From Colocasia esculenta (Eukaryota; Streptophyta; Magnoliopsida; Alismatales; Araceae): 64,000 nt of DNA. Numbering within the stretch: the first letter of the stretch is position 1; every line of letters starts with the position of its first letter. Of this stretch, positions 12,148-23,204 are shown piece after piece. The notes below the pieces were generated by a model, which searched no databases, was not told the origin of the DNA, and saw only the letters and a program-made list of their open reading frames with translations. The DNA is taken from positions 1 through 64,000 of the forward strand of contig JACBKR010000782.1 of assembly GCA_014218235.1 (NCBI GenBank), read 5' to 3'. The position numbers were made by a program, and so were the translations under genes.

Positions 12148-13277
12148 CTACTTCAACTGATCAAACTGATTGTTGATATGATGTGTGATGGTTGTTTGGA
12201 ATTGAAGCAGTTGATCAGCAAAGAAGTGTTTCAAATCCTCAGGTGCTGGAACTTGAGATGCATGATAAAAGTCTGGCTCAGTGGGAAAGTGTGGTACATC
12301 CTCATCACCACCAGAGATGTCCATGTGTTCTTGGGGTTGTTCCTCTTCACTGTCCTCTTCTTCCTCTGAATCTTGCTCCTCTTTAGCTTCTTGCTTTTTC
12401 AGAGTCTGTGTGACTTTGCCGTCAATCATTTTGTATCCCATCCTATGGGCTGTGGTGATGTCATATGCACTTCTTGACTTGAGGGTGACAGTCTCACCAG
12501 CAGTAAGTGGAATCCCAACAACGGAGATGATAGAAGTGATGGGACAAGCGTAAGGCATTGATCTTTTGGGATTATTGTAGCATTGTTTGATGAGGTCAAA
12601 CATAAGGTTTGACAAATTGATTTGTTGACCCTGAAGGAAGTAGTAGAAAAGATTTTTGTGAACTTTTGTTACAAGTTCTCTACTCCTATCCTTTGGAGCA
12701 ATGAGGGTAGTGAAGATGTGATAGATCATCCGATGGAGGGGTGGAAATGTGTTGGCATTGAGCTTAGCAATGGCTTTGGTAGAGTCATAGGGTTTCCGAG
12801 TGATGAGGGTGTGGTACTCAGAAGGAGTTAGATGGGTGAGAAGAATATCAGCCCTGTGTTGGGTATTTGTAAGGCACAGCTGAAAAGATTGGGGGTGAGT
12901 TAAAAGGTAATACCCTTGACTATGGTGTAGAAATCCTGCTGATCTGACATCCCCATGTTGTTGAAGAACTCAGTGACAGCCGTTGGGGAATACCTCTTCT
13001 GTGACTTCAAAAAAGGAATCCAACCTTGTTTTTCGAATAGGGGTTCCAAGCCATTGAACATGTCTTCAAGAGAGGGAAAATCAACGTATCTGGGCTGCAT
13101 GATCTTCTTGAAGACCCCACGAACCCTACATAGATCTAGGTTATGTGGGACATTGAGCTCTGGGTTGCGGTCTGCCCGATGCTTGCTTCGCCGCTCTACC
13201 GAAGCCCTAGAACTGTCGCCATCTTCTTGCGAGGATCTTCATTGACGTGAACCAACCATCTTCTGGTGGGTAGACAT
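12148..13277 (-). pseudogene. putative plant transposon protein (retroelement-borne antisense gene), frameshifted
   Basis: On the minus strand a promoter-like CT-rich leader ends at ATG 13277. That start frame soon closes, and other frames carry the coding signal: first residues of the type MQPRYVDFPSLEDMFNGLE (13100-12915), then, after an apparent 1-nt indel near 12916, a frame with HLTPSEYHTLITRKPYDSTK and HRMIYHIFTTLIAPK, and an acidic tail (EEEEDSEEEQ) to the stop at 12148. The middle part resembles the 'putative plant transposon protein' domain found in genes carried near the 3' end of plant retroelements. Its function is unknown. With the polypurine tracts and LTR start just downstream on the plus strand, it is antisense to the element. 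At least two disruptions make it a pseudogene. Confidence 0.65.
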
Positions 13278-13900
13278 GGTAAAGATTGAGTAGAGAGAGC
13301 AGTGGAGCAGATGGATGGGAAGGAGGAAGAGAGAAGAGAGATAGCAGCAGAGGGAGAGGATGGAGATGATGTAGTTGAGAGAAGGAAGGGTTTGAGTTAA
13401 AATAGAAATAGAGGCAATGTTTGGAGGAAGGTGAGGGGGTCAAGGGTCGTGTGCCAGCCTTTAGGGTTATGTAAAACCATTTTGAAATGGAAACATCATA
13501 GCAAAATTGGATAGAATGTGAACTGGTTCAAGTTCTGGACAAGACAGGATTCCGGCTGTCGACAGGCGCAAGCCATCTGTCGACAGCTACTGAGACAGAT
13601 TGTGCAGAATGGGATTTTGACAGGTATAAGTTGAGAATGAGTGTTCACAACAAATTTTAAGAGTGAGAATTGTGAGATACACTCATCACAAGATGTCATA
13701 AACAATAATATTAATGCATTTCATTTTGCACAATGGTTTTGAGATAATATTCCGTGAATCTTCACTGATGTAACACATAGAATACACCTTACAAAGCAGA
13801 TTTTTATAAGATAACTCATTGAATAAAGTCTTTGTTTTCATCTTTTGAATTGTAATGATCTATGCAATGCTTGACAATGTAATGCTTGTCTCTTGCATGA
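13278..13900. other. upstream region of the antisense gene and element 3' end
   Basis: Contains a GA-rich stretch (13290-13440) that would be the CT-rich leader of the minus-strand pseudogene, two copies of the palindrome CTGTCGACAG or TGTCGACAG at about 13556-13590, and AT-rich sequence. No other gene seen. Confidence 0.5.
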
Positions 13901-13929
13901 TCTCTTGCACCTTTTATTTTTTTGAATGT

Positions 13930-13985
13930 TGTCAAAAAGGGGGAGACAATGATTGTATTTTTGTCATCATCAAAAAGGGGGAGAA
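13930..13985 (+). other. tandem polypurine tracts of a Sirevirus-like element
   Basis: Two AAAAAGGGGGAGA tracts about 45 bp apart, with TTTGTCATCATC between them. The second is followed at once by TGTTGGG, an LTR-like start. Multiple polypurine tracts before the 3' LTR are a described feature of the Sirevirus genus of plant copia elements. Confidence 0.75.
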
Positions 13986-14521
13986 TGTTGGGTTGTGATT
14001 GCATGAATATTCATAAGATTGTATGTTTTACATAATGACATAAAGATTGTGCATACACCATATTGACTGCATGATATCTCAATTGATGTTTCTTTCTTGT
14101 AGGAGACTACATGAAAAAGGCAGTGCACAATTTGAAGAAACCTTAAGTAAAAAAGCTTCTAGATGGATGATCTCAAGCAATAGCTATCGGCAGCACCCTT
14201 GCATCTGTCGACAACCAGTGATGACCATCCAACAACAAGGTTCTAGAAAAACCAAAGAAAACAATAGTTATCGATAGGCACGACTCACCTATCGATAACC
14301 ACTGAAGATCTCCAACAATGAGCTTCTGGAAAATCAAAGCAAGCAGCAGCTGTCGACAGCCAAGATGCGTTTGTCGACAACCAAGCCTATGCTTTAGAAA
14401 TTCAGTTCTGGATGGCAGATTTACTGCAGTAGCTGTCGACAGTCGATGCCCATCTGTCGACAACCATTAGTTAAGTTGAAATACGTGAGCAACATGTGCT
14501 CTTTATTAGGGCATCTAGACA
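13986..14521 (+). mobile_element. Sirevirus-like 3' LTR (possibly truncated)
   Basis: Starts TGTTGGGTTGTGATT directly after the polypurine tract and runs to the edge of minisatellite array D, ending near TCTAGACACA. At about 535 bp it is either a short LTR ending in CA or an LTR cut off by the array. Its main feature is the TGTCGACA repeat at 14185-14465. No matching 5' LTR is in the window. Confidence 0.55.
14185..14465. repeat. TGTCGACA / ATCGATA palindrome repeat, about 90-bp units
   Basis: Four degenerate units of about 80-90 bp, each holding a pair of palindromes (AGCTGTCGACAG and TTGTCGACAACCA, or the variant TATCGATA) followed by a spacer with AACAA and CTTCTGGA-like words. Two more TGTCGACAG motifs occur upstream at 13556-13590, before the LTR start. 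Confidence 0.7.
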
Positions 14522-14522
14522 C

Positions 14523-15258
14523 ACGAACATATGCCAGTTTAACACCAACATATGCCACTTTGCACTAACATATGCCTATTTGTACCAACATATGTCTGTT
14601 TTACACCAACATATGTTAGTTTACACCAACATATGTCAGTTTGCACCAACATATGCCAGTTTTACAACAACATATGTCAGTTTACACCAACATATGCCTG
14701 TTTACACCAACATATGTCAGTTTTACATTTTACATCAACATATGCCAGTTTGCACCAACATATACATGTTTACACCAACATGTGTCAGTTTGCACCAACA
14801 TATGTTGTTTTACACCAACATATGTTGCATATGCTTGTTTGCACCAACATATATTGTTTTACACCAACATATGACAATTTAACACAAACATATGCCAGTT
14901 TGCACTAACATATGTTGTTTTACACTAACATATGTCAGTTTTACACCAACATATACGTGTTTATACCAACATATGTCAGTTTTACACCAACATATGCCAG
15001 TTTGCACCATATATGTCTGTTTACACCAACATATGGCAGTTTACACCAACATATGTTGCATATGTCTGTTTGCACCAACATATGTCAGTTTGCACTAACA
15101 TATGCCTGTTTGCACCAACATATACCTGTTTTACACTAACATATGTCAGTTTACATCAACATATGTCAGTTTGCACCAACATATGTTGTTTTACACCAAC
15201 ATATGCCTGTTTGCAACAACATATGTTGTTTTACACCAACATATGCCAGTTTGTACCA
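14523..15258. repeat. CATATG minisatellite, array D (same orientation as C)
   Basis: About 36 units of CACCAACATATGTCAGTTT and variants, with some units joined as TATGTTGCATATG. The plus strand lacks stops in the unit, giving overlapping spurious frames of 68-128 codons in all three plus frames. Confidence 0.95.
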
Positions 15259-15467
15259 AGATAAGTGTCATCGATATGCAAATGTACGTACGATTGTCGA
15301 AGTCCTTGGTGGACAAGTTGTAGTTGGTGACTTCATATACCTTTTTTTAAGTTGAAATTTTAGAACTTTGGTAAAAAAATATATAGAACAAAACAATTTG
15401 TTTATGCATATAAAAAAATGAAACAAAACAATTTCAACTTCTCCCTTCTATAATTCATTTACGTTAA
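15259..15467. other. AT-rich spacer without a gene
   Basis: About 200 bp of AT-rich sequence between two minisatellite blocks. Nothing recognisable. Confidence 0.6.
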
Positions 15468-15670
15468 AATGGTATATGTTGGTTCAACCATACCATATGT
15501 AGTTTTCACTAACATATGTTTGTACAAATGTCACCTCCCCATTTACATCAAAATGGTATATGTTGGTTCAACCATACCATATGTTGTTGCATACTAACAT
15601 ATGTTTATACAAATTTCACCTTCCTCCTATAATTCATTTACAACAAAATGCTATATGTTGGGGCAACCAT
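15468..15670. repeat. CATATG-related minisatellite, array E (about 85-bp units)
   Basis: Two to three copies of a longer unit containing GGTATATGTTGGTTCAACC, ACCATATG and ACTAACATATGTTT, with both orientations of the CATATG word in one unit. The arrangement relates it to arrays A-D but the period is longer. It lies next to the 3' end of the FAR1-like pseudogene. Confidence 0.75.
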
Positions 15671-15711
15671 ACATATCCTCATTTGCAAATTGTCAAAAAA
15701 GGAACCACATT

Positions 15712-15845
15712 GGCTGCATTGGTGCTTGCATTGGTGCCTGCATTGGCGCCAGCATTGGTGCTTGAATTGTTGCCTGCATTGGTGTCTTCATTGCTGCCTA
15801 CATTGGTGTTTGCATTATAGTCTGCATTGTTACCTGCACTGTTGT
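15712..15845 (-). repeat. 12-bp repeat at the 3' end of the FAR1-like gene
   Basis: About eleven copies of a 12-bp unit GCATTGGTGCCT and variants. In the frame of the transposase pseudogene it reads as a Met/Gln/Pro-rich tail (MQTPMQAPM-like), continuing the PLQPxMQ-type tail encoded just upstream, though a stop at 15798 precedes most of it. Confidence 0.8.
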
Positions 15846-16940
15846 TGGCTGAAACATTAGGTGCATTTGTTGTTGCAAGGGTGGCTGCATTTCTGGTTGT
15901 AAGGGTGGCTGCATTGCTGGCTGCAAGGGTGGATGCATACTTTCTTTTTCAGTTATGTTCTTCTTTCTTATCTTCTCAACAGAACTTTGAATTCTCTTCT
16001 CCCTTGGTCGTCCTTTCCTCGATGCTCGAGGAGGATCACAAACTCGAATCTCCTCACTAGGTTGTTCAACTATATTTGCATCAGCAACTTCCAACATCCT
16101 TTTAATTAACATAGGTATTACCTCCCTTGCCACATTAAATGCAACATTTGAAGATGCACCAATCTCAACAATTTTTACTGTTTGATGAAGTAGGTAGCTG
16201 TAATGAGAACTTTCATCAAGAAGACTGTTGCCATCCATGTTGTATTCATCAAGACTATGTCTGTACCGCATCTCTTTTGTCCATCGCTTTAAAATATACC
16301 TATGTGGAATGCTACTTATACCAACAAGCTGAAAAGTAATTAATGCATGTCTAAATAGATATCCCCTAAATTCAAAACACTAGCAACCATATATAACCAC
16401 TCCAGTTTTATCACATGTCACTGTAAATTCTATCTCAAACATCCATTCGACTCCTTTCAATTTAATCTTATCAATAGATTTCACTCTTAGGCTCAAACTA
16501 TTTTTGTTAGCATCTAAAATTATAGGTTGACATGAAGTCATCTCAAGAACCTCTTTCTGAAATTTTTAAAAGATGCCCCTTGTGTAAATTTCAGTTGCTT
16601 GCCTCTCAAATGTACTTGAAGTTTTCAATAATGCTATAGTCTCTAATGTCTTAACATGGGCCTCTTCTTCGGCATCCCATCTTTTCTCAAGTGCGGTCCT
16701 ATATTGAAGTATGAACTCTTCAAGTGTTGTCTTAGATTAAACAAATTCATCAAAGAAATGGTTAATACTCTCACTTTTTTGTGACGATGACATACCTACA
16801 CGTAAAATAATATATTGTGAGAATAAGAATTGGTCCAAACTTATGTCTATCACATATGGTAAAAATTATGTATAATTTTCAGATGAAACTTACCAGTAAA
16901 AAAGTGATCATTTACATACACAGGAACTCATTTTTGATGG
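15798..16940 (-). pseudogene. FAR1/FHY3-like Mutator transposase, C-terminal half
   Basis: The minus strand continues the transposase whose N-terminal half is at 29235-30454; the gypsy element at 16941-29234 separates them. Joining the flanks reads through to a stop where FAR1 proteins have Trp (K-stop-VPVYVNDHFFTG). A canonical GT-AG intron of 98 bp follows (16893 down to 16796), restoring the frame into GMSSSQKSESINHFF. Further on are a SWIM-type zinc motif in damaged form (C-stop-CFEFRGYLFRHAL; the stop is 16382-16380 and the usual LCRH is LFRH), the conserved SIPHRYILKRWTK, and a Met/Pro/Gln-rich tail. Other in-frame stops occur near 16735 and 16565. FAR1-family proteins descend from Mutator-like transposases; this one is a transposon relic, not a host transcription factor. 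Confidence 0.88.
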
Positions 16941-17673
16941 TGTGGTGGCCAAATCTAGCCACCTAGGCCCATGATGGCTCGTTATGGCCCGCTCGCGTCA
17001 TATCAACGGGCGTGGCCCTATGTCGTTGTGCCACGTCCTCATTAGGGTGGTTCAGAGGCCTTCGAAGACCTTGTCGCCCCCACGAACTGGCTTTGCCAAA
17101 AAAACCCCTCTGCTTGTTTCCGAGCAGGGTCATCTGCCTTGATTGTTCCGAGCAGCCTCAGGCGGTGCCGAACAACAGTTCCGTTTGCCCCCTCGCGAGA
17201 CACCTGCTCGGACATCACATCCAGAAATGGCCGAACAGGTCTCTTGGCATACGCAACGGTTATAACCGCCACAGGCCACGCACCCCACCATCAAGGGGCG
17301 CATTGACTGCCTGGCATCCCCACAGATACTGGAGCGAGTAACTCCTTCTGTTGCGTGCGCTCATCAAGGCGCCTTTCAGGCACGATCTCTAGGCGTTACG
17401 CACGACTGCCTCTGCATCCTCGTCTATAAAAACACAGGTACATGATCATGCAACGGTACGTTCTCTCTCACGCGAACACGCTCTCATACTCCAAAACCTC
17501 CTGCCTCGCAAGCTCTGGACTGACTTAGGCATCGGAGGGTTTCCCCGGTCTTCACCGGGCCCCCTGATCCATTTCTGGTCTTGCAGGCCCCCGTCCGCAC
17601 CGGCGTCCGTCTTCCCAGTTCACTCTAGTGGAGGCCCGTTTGGTTCCGGCCCAAACAGGATTACACCACCACA
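16941..17673 (+). repeat. gypsy 5' LTR
   Basis: 733 bp with TG...CA ends. A TATA box (TATAAAAA) is at 17425-17432, about 250 bp before the LTR end. Many TTCGG/GAACA-like words (CCGAACA, CGAGCAG) recur in the U3 part. It pairs with 28501-29234. Confidence 0.95.
17425..17432 (+). promoter_or_regulatory. TATA box of the gypsy 5' LTR
   Basis: TATAAAAA within CGTCTATAAAAACACAGG, conserved in the 3' LTR at 28986-28993. It marks the start of the R region about 25-30 bp downstream. Confidence 0.75.
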
Positions 17674-17675
17674 TT

Positions 17676-17693
17676 TGGCGCCGTCTGTGGGAA
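17676..17693 (+). other. gypsy primer binding site
   Basis: TGGCGCCGTCTGTGGGAA, two bases after the 5' LTR. The first ten bases complement the usual plant tRNA-Asp 3' end (GACGGCGCCA); the rest matches poorly, so the tRNA assignment is an inference. The motif is common directly after plant gypsy LTRs. Confidence 0.75.
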
Positions 17694-17703
17694 CGACGCA
17701 GCC

Positions 17704-19428
17704 ATGGCTCGCGGACGATCCTCATACCAGAATGTAGGGAGCCGGGCGACGAGGTCCCGTCAGTCGCGAGGGGACTCTCGCCGGCGATCCCCCCCTGTTG
17801 ACGTCGCTATCGCCCCTGCTGGCACTAATCACGACGTCCCTGCACCAGCGGCTGCCGCACCTGCAACTGCCCTTGAAGTAGCAGAACTTCGGGGGCAGAT
17901 GCAGCAGTTGACGGGCGTGTGCCTCGCCCTACAGGTTCAGCTGGCAGGAGCAGCCGCCCCGGCGGTTTCCCTGCAGCGCGAGCGGTAGGCGAAATCGTCG
18001 CATCGACGCTCTCGCGCCCCCCCGGCGCCTCAAGAGCAGCAGGCTGATTCGCCGCGCCGTTCCCACCGAGCTCCGTCGGAAGAGCGGGCACCGGAGCGCC
18101 GCGGGCGTTCGCCCCGTCGCTCTGTCGCCTCCCCCCGTCCGCCACGATCAGTCGTGGGAGGCAACTCCCACGCGTCCGGACGAGGGGGCCCCGCCAACTC
18201 CGAGCAGGAGCTCTCTAGGCGCTTAAGGCGTGTGGTCGACCTCGAGCGCCGTATGGACACAATGGTTCAGCGTGCGGAGGGGAAATCTCCTGCGGAGGAT
18301 GACTTGGACTTCCGCTCCCCTTTCAGCAGGGAGATCCTGGAAGCTCAGGTCTCCTCCAAGCTCCCTCTGCCCACCATCGCACCCTACGACGGCACAACCG
18401 ACCCGGCCGACCACATCCACGGCTTCGAGTCGCACATGGTGTTCTATGGAGCATCAGACGCGGCCAAGTGCAGGGCCTTCCCTGCAACTCTCAAGGAGAC
18501 CGCCAGGGCTTGGTTCGAAACCCTCCCGGCTGGCTCCATCACCTCCTTCTGCCAACTGAAGAAGTCCTTCTGGGACAACTTCCTTGGCGGAAGGTCGCAG
18601 CCGCGAATGGCGGCGTCTCTCCTGGCCGTACGCCAGAAGAAAGGCGAGGCGCTCTGGGACTTCGTGAAGAGGTTCCGAACAGAGGCGCTTCGCATCTCGC
18701 GCCTGGACGTCCCTCTGGCGACCAGTGCCCTCATCCAGGGCACTCGCGACGGCTTTTTGCATAGGACCCTTGGCGTTTAGCAGCCCGCTACCCTCGCCGA
18801 GCTTCTCTCCATCGCACAGTGTCACGCGGCTTGCGAGGAGAGCCTGGCAGCAAGTAGGGTCGAGTAGGGGGAGCAGTCGGATAAGAAGCGGCCTTCTGAC
18901 AACGGTTCCGACCGAGATCGGAAGAAGGGATGACGCAATGGTGATTCTCCGCGTCGTCCGCTCCCCTTCACCAACTACACCCCCCTCACCGTGGCACCCG
19001 AACAGATCCTGGTAGAGATCAGGAACGAAGCATTTGTTCGGTGGCCACAAAGGATGCGCTCTGACCCCTGGAAGTGCGATCAGAACAAGTACTGTCGCTT
19101 TCATCGTGACCACGGCCACGACACCTCCGAGTGCCGCCAGCTTAAGGACGAAATCGAAGACCTTATCAAGCGCGGCTATCTTGGGCGGTTCGTCCACCGG
19201 AATGAAGAGCGCCCCAGACAGCGCGAGTGTACCCCCGAACAGCCGATCAACAATGAGCCCAATGGGCAGGAGATCAACGTGATCGCAGGAGGCTTCGGCG
19301 CAGGCGGCGAAAGCACTCGAAGCCGACGCGACTACGCAAGGCGAGTGCATGTCGTAGATAGGCCTTCGGCACCTCGGCTGGCTCCATACCCCGCCAGTCC
19401 TGCACGCGCACAGCCGAGGAGGCTATAA
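17704..19428 (+). pseudogene. gypsy gag (several premature stops)
   Basis: One reading frame from ATG 17704 (MARGRSSYQN) to TAA 19428, about 574 codons. An Arg/Ser/Pro-rich N-terminus comes first, then the retrotransposon gag domain (about 18340-18780: PLPTIAPYDGTTDPADHIHG, ARAWFETLP, FWDNFLGG, KKGEALWDFVKRF). A Cys/His motif near the end (YCRFHRDHGHDTSECRQLK) is usual in Tat/Ogre gag proteins. Premature stops: 17986 (TAG), 18778 (TAG), 18865 (TAG) and about 18931 (TGA). Several are explained by CAG to TAG or CGA to TGA. The pol frame is different, so either an indel near 19390 or a frameshift joins them. Confidence 0.88.
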
Positions 19429-22400
19429 CCTTCTCGGACGAAGATCTTGTAGGGGTTACAACCCCACACACCGATGCGCTGGTCATTTCGGCCACCATCA
19501 ACCACTGTAATGTGCGCCGGATTCTGGTGGATAATGGAAGCGCCCCCGATGTCTTGGCTTACGACTGTTTTGTCCTCATGGGCCTGAGAACCGACCAACT
19601 CACCCCTGTAAACTCGCCTTTGTTCGGATTTTCGGGAGTTTCGGTCCAGCCCATGGGAAGGGTTCGCCTCCCAATCACCTTAGGGACGGCTCCGAAGGTT
19701 GTGACCAAGATTGTTGACTTCTTGGTCATCAACAACATGCCTGGATACAACGCCATCCTCGGCAGGGGTCTGATCGAGCGCATCAAAGCAGTACCTTCGT
19801 CACTCCATCAGAAGATGAAGTTTCCTACCCCGAGCGGGGTTGGCGAAGTGCTCGGGTGTCAGCGCGAGTCTCGCCGCTGCTATGTCCTCTCTTTAAGGGA
19901 CAAGCAACCACTCGCTGATCCAGCCCCTCCAGCGACCGATCAACCTTCCACCAGTCAAGGAACGCCTGCTGAAGATTTAATCCCTATCCAGGTAGACGAA
20001 GACCCCGAACACGTCCTATATATTGGCGCCTTGCTAACTGAGGCCGAGCAGCAGCGCTACACAGCCTTCCTGCTGGCCAATTTGGACGTGTTCGCCTGGT
20101 CTGATGATGAGCTTCCGGGCATCCCCCCGGAGGTAATGGTCCATTGCCTCTGCCTGGATCCACGGATCCCACCAGTTCAGCAAAGGAGGCAACCTGTGAA
20201 CCGAGAACGGCAGACCGTGATTCAGGATCACGTAGTCAAGAGCCGAACTGCTGGGCTCCTCCGAGAAGCCCAATATCCAAGATGGATCTCCAAAGTGGTC
20301 CTCGTACGCAAGGCCAGCGGTAAATGGCGTGTGTGCGTGGATTACAAAGATCTCAATAAAGCAACGCCCAAGGACAACTTCCCTCTGCCGCGCATTGACC
20401 AGCTAGTGGATGCTACTTCCGGGCACGAGCTTCTCAGCTTTTTGGATGCCTACTCTGGTTACCACCAGATCAGTATGCATCCCCCAGATCAAGACGCCAC
20501 GACGTTCGTCACAGACCTAGGCTTATACTGTTTTACCAGAATGCCTTTCGGCCTAAAGAACGCAGGCGCGACTTACCAGCGGCTGGTCAACAAGATGTTC
20601 GAGCAGCAGATCGGGCGCAACATGGAAGTCTATGTGGATGACATGTTGGTCAAAACTCTTCTGAGCATTGATCACATTTCTGACCTCCATGAAACTTTTG
20701 CAACTCTGCGAAAGTACAATATGAAGCTCAACCCTGCCAAGTGCGCGTTTGGTGTTCGGTCGGGCAAGTTCCTCGGTTTCCTCGTGTCAAATAGAGGAAT
20801 AGAGGCAAACCCGGAGAAAATCCAAGCCGTGCTTGAAATGAGCAGTCCAAAGACAGTGCGCGACGTCCAACGTCTGACAGGGCGTCTTGCGACACTGAAC
20901 CGGTTCATGTCCCGAGCAGCGGAAAGAAGTTTTAACTTCTTCAAGTTGCTCCGAGGCCCTAAAAGCGCCTCGAAGTAAGGGGGGCAAGTACAGTGGACTG
21001 AAGAATGTGAGGCTGCCTTCACTGAGTTGAAGGCATATTTGGCAGCCCCTCCTATTCTCTCAAAGCCTGTGCTCGGAGAACCTTTGTTCGTGTACCTTTC
21101 GGTCACCGAACACTCCATTAGTGCAGTCCTGATCAGAGAAGTGGGAGCGGCGCAGCATCCAGTATACTACATCAGCAGGGTCCTCCAAGAAGCTGAAAGG
21201 AGGTACCCCAGAGCAGAAAAACTCGCCCTTGCTCTCGTCACGGCTGCTCGAAAGCTTAGGCCCTATTTTTAGGCCCATTCCGTTACAGTCCTAACCGATC
21301 AGCCGCTGAAATCCATCCTTCAGCGGCCGGAGGCTTCCGGCAGGTTGGTTAAGTGGGCGATAGAGCTTGGTGAGTTTGACATTAGCTTCCGACCGAGGAC
21401 GGCGGTCAAAGCGCAGGCGCTAGCAGACTTCGTGGCGGAATGTACCCTTCCGGCCGAGCAGGATCCACCGTTGGCAGATGAACCCCCATGGGAGCTCTAC
21501 GTCGACGGATCCTCTTGTGTCACAGGGAGTGGAGCGGGTTTGGTCCTCACCTCACCGGAGGGGTTAGAGTTCCAATACGCCCTCCGTTTTCGCTTTCTGG
21601 CCTCCAACAACGTGGCCGAGTACGAAGCCTTGATGTCCGGTATCCGCATGGCTAGGCACCTTGGAGCCATTCGGCTTAGAGTCTTTAGTGACTCTCAACT
21701 AGTTGCCAGCCAGGTGAGCAGACAGTTCGGAGCGAGGGAACCCCGCATGGCTCAATACCTCCAACAGGTCAAGAGCCAGACAGAGAGCCTCGTATACTTT
21801 GAAGTTATACATGTTCCATGAGAGCAGAATGCGCGAGCTGATGCACTGGCCAAACTGGCATCTTTAGGAGACATCGCCCCTTCCTGCTCCGTGTTTATTG
21901 AAGAGCTCGCCTTACCGAGCACGGAGGTAGATGTAGCAGCCATAGAAACGGGCCCACCAACTCCGAGTTGGGTGGACCCTCTCTTGGCGTACTTACTCCG
22001 GGGTGAGCTTCCGCCCGAACAGGGCGAAGCTCGGAAAGTCAGGATGCGTTCTCAACATTTCACCCTCGTAGAAGGCAAGCTGTATCGACAGTCCCTTGCA
22101 AGACCTCTTCTACGTTGCCTCAATCCTGAGGAGGCCCTTGCGGCCACAGAAGAAGTTCACGAGGGGATGTGCGGAAGCCACCTGGGGGGCAGAACGCTAG
22201 CACGCAGCATCATCCGAGCAGAGTTCTGGTGGCCTTCTCTTCAGAATGATTGCATGTCCTTTGTCAGGAAATGTCCAGAATGCCAAAAGTTCGGAGAACT
22301 TATCAAGCAGCCTGCCGAACAGCTTCACAGCCTGTTCAAGTCGCGCCCTTTCGCCAGATGGGGCATTGATATCCTGGGTCCCTTCCCAGAGGCCCAGGGG

Positions 22401-23204
22401 TGGAAGAAGTTTCTGTTCGTGGCCATCGATTACTTCACCAAATGGATCGAGGCCGAACCCGTTGCCACAATCACCGAACAAGCCGTGTGGAAGTTCATCT
22501 GGAAGAACCTCCTCTGCAGGTTTGGCGTCCCAAGGGTGATCACCTCTAACAACGGGAAGCAGTTCGACAGCACCTTCTTCAAGCAGAAATGCGCCGAGCT
22601 CGGGATCTACAACCACTTCACCTTTGTGGCTCATCCCCAGGCTAACGGTTTGGTTGAGAATGCCAACCGAACTCTGCTGCACGGGATCCGCACAAGAGTT
22701 GAGGCTGCAGGTGGATCATGGATTGACGAGCTCCCAAACGTCCTTTGGTGTCACCGAACGACTGCTCGGGTAGCTACAAGGGAAACACCTTTCCACTTGG
22801 CTTATGGCTCGGAAGCAGTTGTACCTCTGGAAGTAGCCCTTCCAACCATCCGAACAACCCACTTCGACGAAGCCGCCAATAACCATGCTCTTCGTGAAAA
22901 CTTGGACATGCTTGGCGAACGACAGAACGACGCCAGCATTCGCCTCATTTCCTATCAACAGCGGCTTGCGCAATATTATAATGCGCGAGTCAAGGAAAGG
23001 CGGTTCAACGTGGGAGATTTGGTCTTGCGCCGCTGTTCGGCTTCGGATCCCCGAAGAGCAGTCGGCAAACTTGCCATTAAATGGGAAGGACCTTATCAGG
23101 TCACCCATGTCCTCGGAAAAGGCTCATATAAGCTAACTACCCCTAGTGGCGAGGCCATACCCAGGACTTGGCATGTCTCTAATCTTAAGGCTTATCATTT
23201 ATAA
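19422..23204 (+). pseudogene. gypsy pol: protease, RT, two RNases H, integrase (three premature stops)
   Basis: A single frame from the TFSDEDL motif to TAA 23204 without frameshifts. Domains: protease with RRILVDNGSAPDVL (19512-19553; DNGS where DGGS or DTGS is usual); reverse transcriptase (20230-20800) with YVDD at 20631-20642; RNase H (20980-21330); archaeal-type RNase H (21480-21800, LYVDGSS, NVAEYEALMSGI, FSDSQL); integrase with HHCC (22150-22300) and a core (22350-22860). Premature stops at 20976 (TAA), 21270 (TAG, in YF-stop-AHS, probably Gln) and 21819 (TGA, in HVP-stop-EQN, probably Arg). In the integrase the second catalytic Asp is Asn (ITSNNGKQF, codon 22548-22550 AAC), so catalysis should be lost even without the stops. 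Confidence 0.93.

Noticed and set aside
12885..12930. A 34-bp intron explaining the frame change in the antisense transposon protein
   Set aside because: GT and AG are present, but plant introns are normally at least about 60-70 bp; a single-base indel is more likely.
12148..13277. Envelope-like gene of a Sirevirus
   Set aside because: No signal peptide or membrane segment is visible; the conserved words match the plant transposon protein type, and the gene is antisense to the polypurine tracts and LTR.
1..15670. CRISPR-like array
   Set aside because: The units are contiguous, degenerate and without unique spacers, in a plant nuclear context.
15798..16940. A functional host FAR1/FHY3 transcription factor
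   Set aside because: Several in-frame stops, a damaged SWIM motif and a gypsy insertion in the coding region; the minisatellite surroundings fit a transposon.
18454..19350. Minus-strand open frame of 298 codons opposite the gypsy gag
   Set aside because: Shadow of GC-rich gag sequence; the plus frame holds the gag domain and Cys/His motif.
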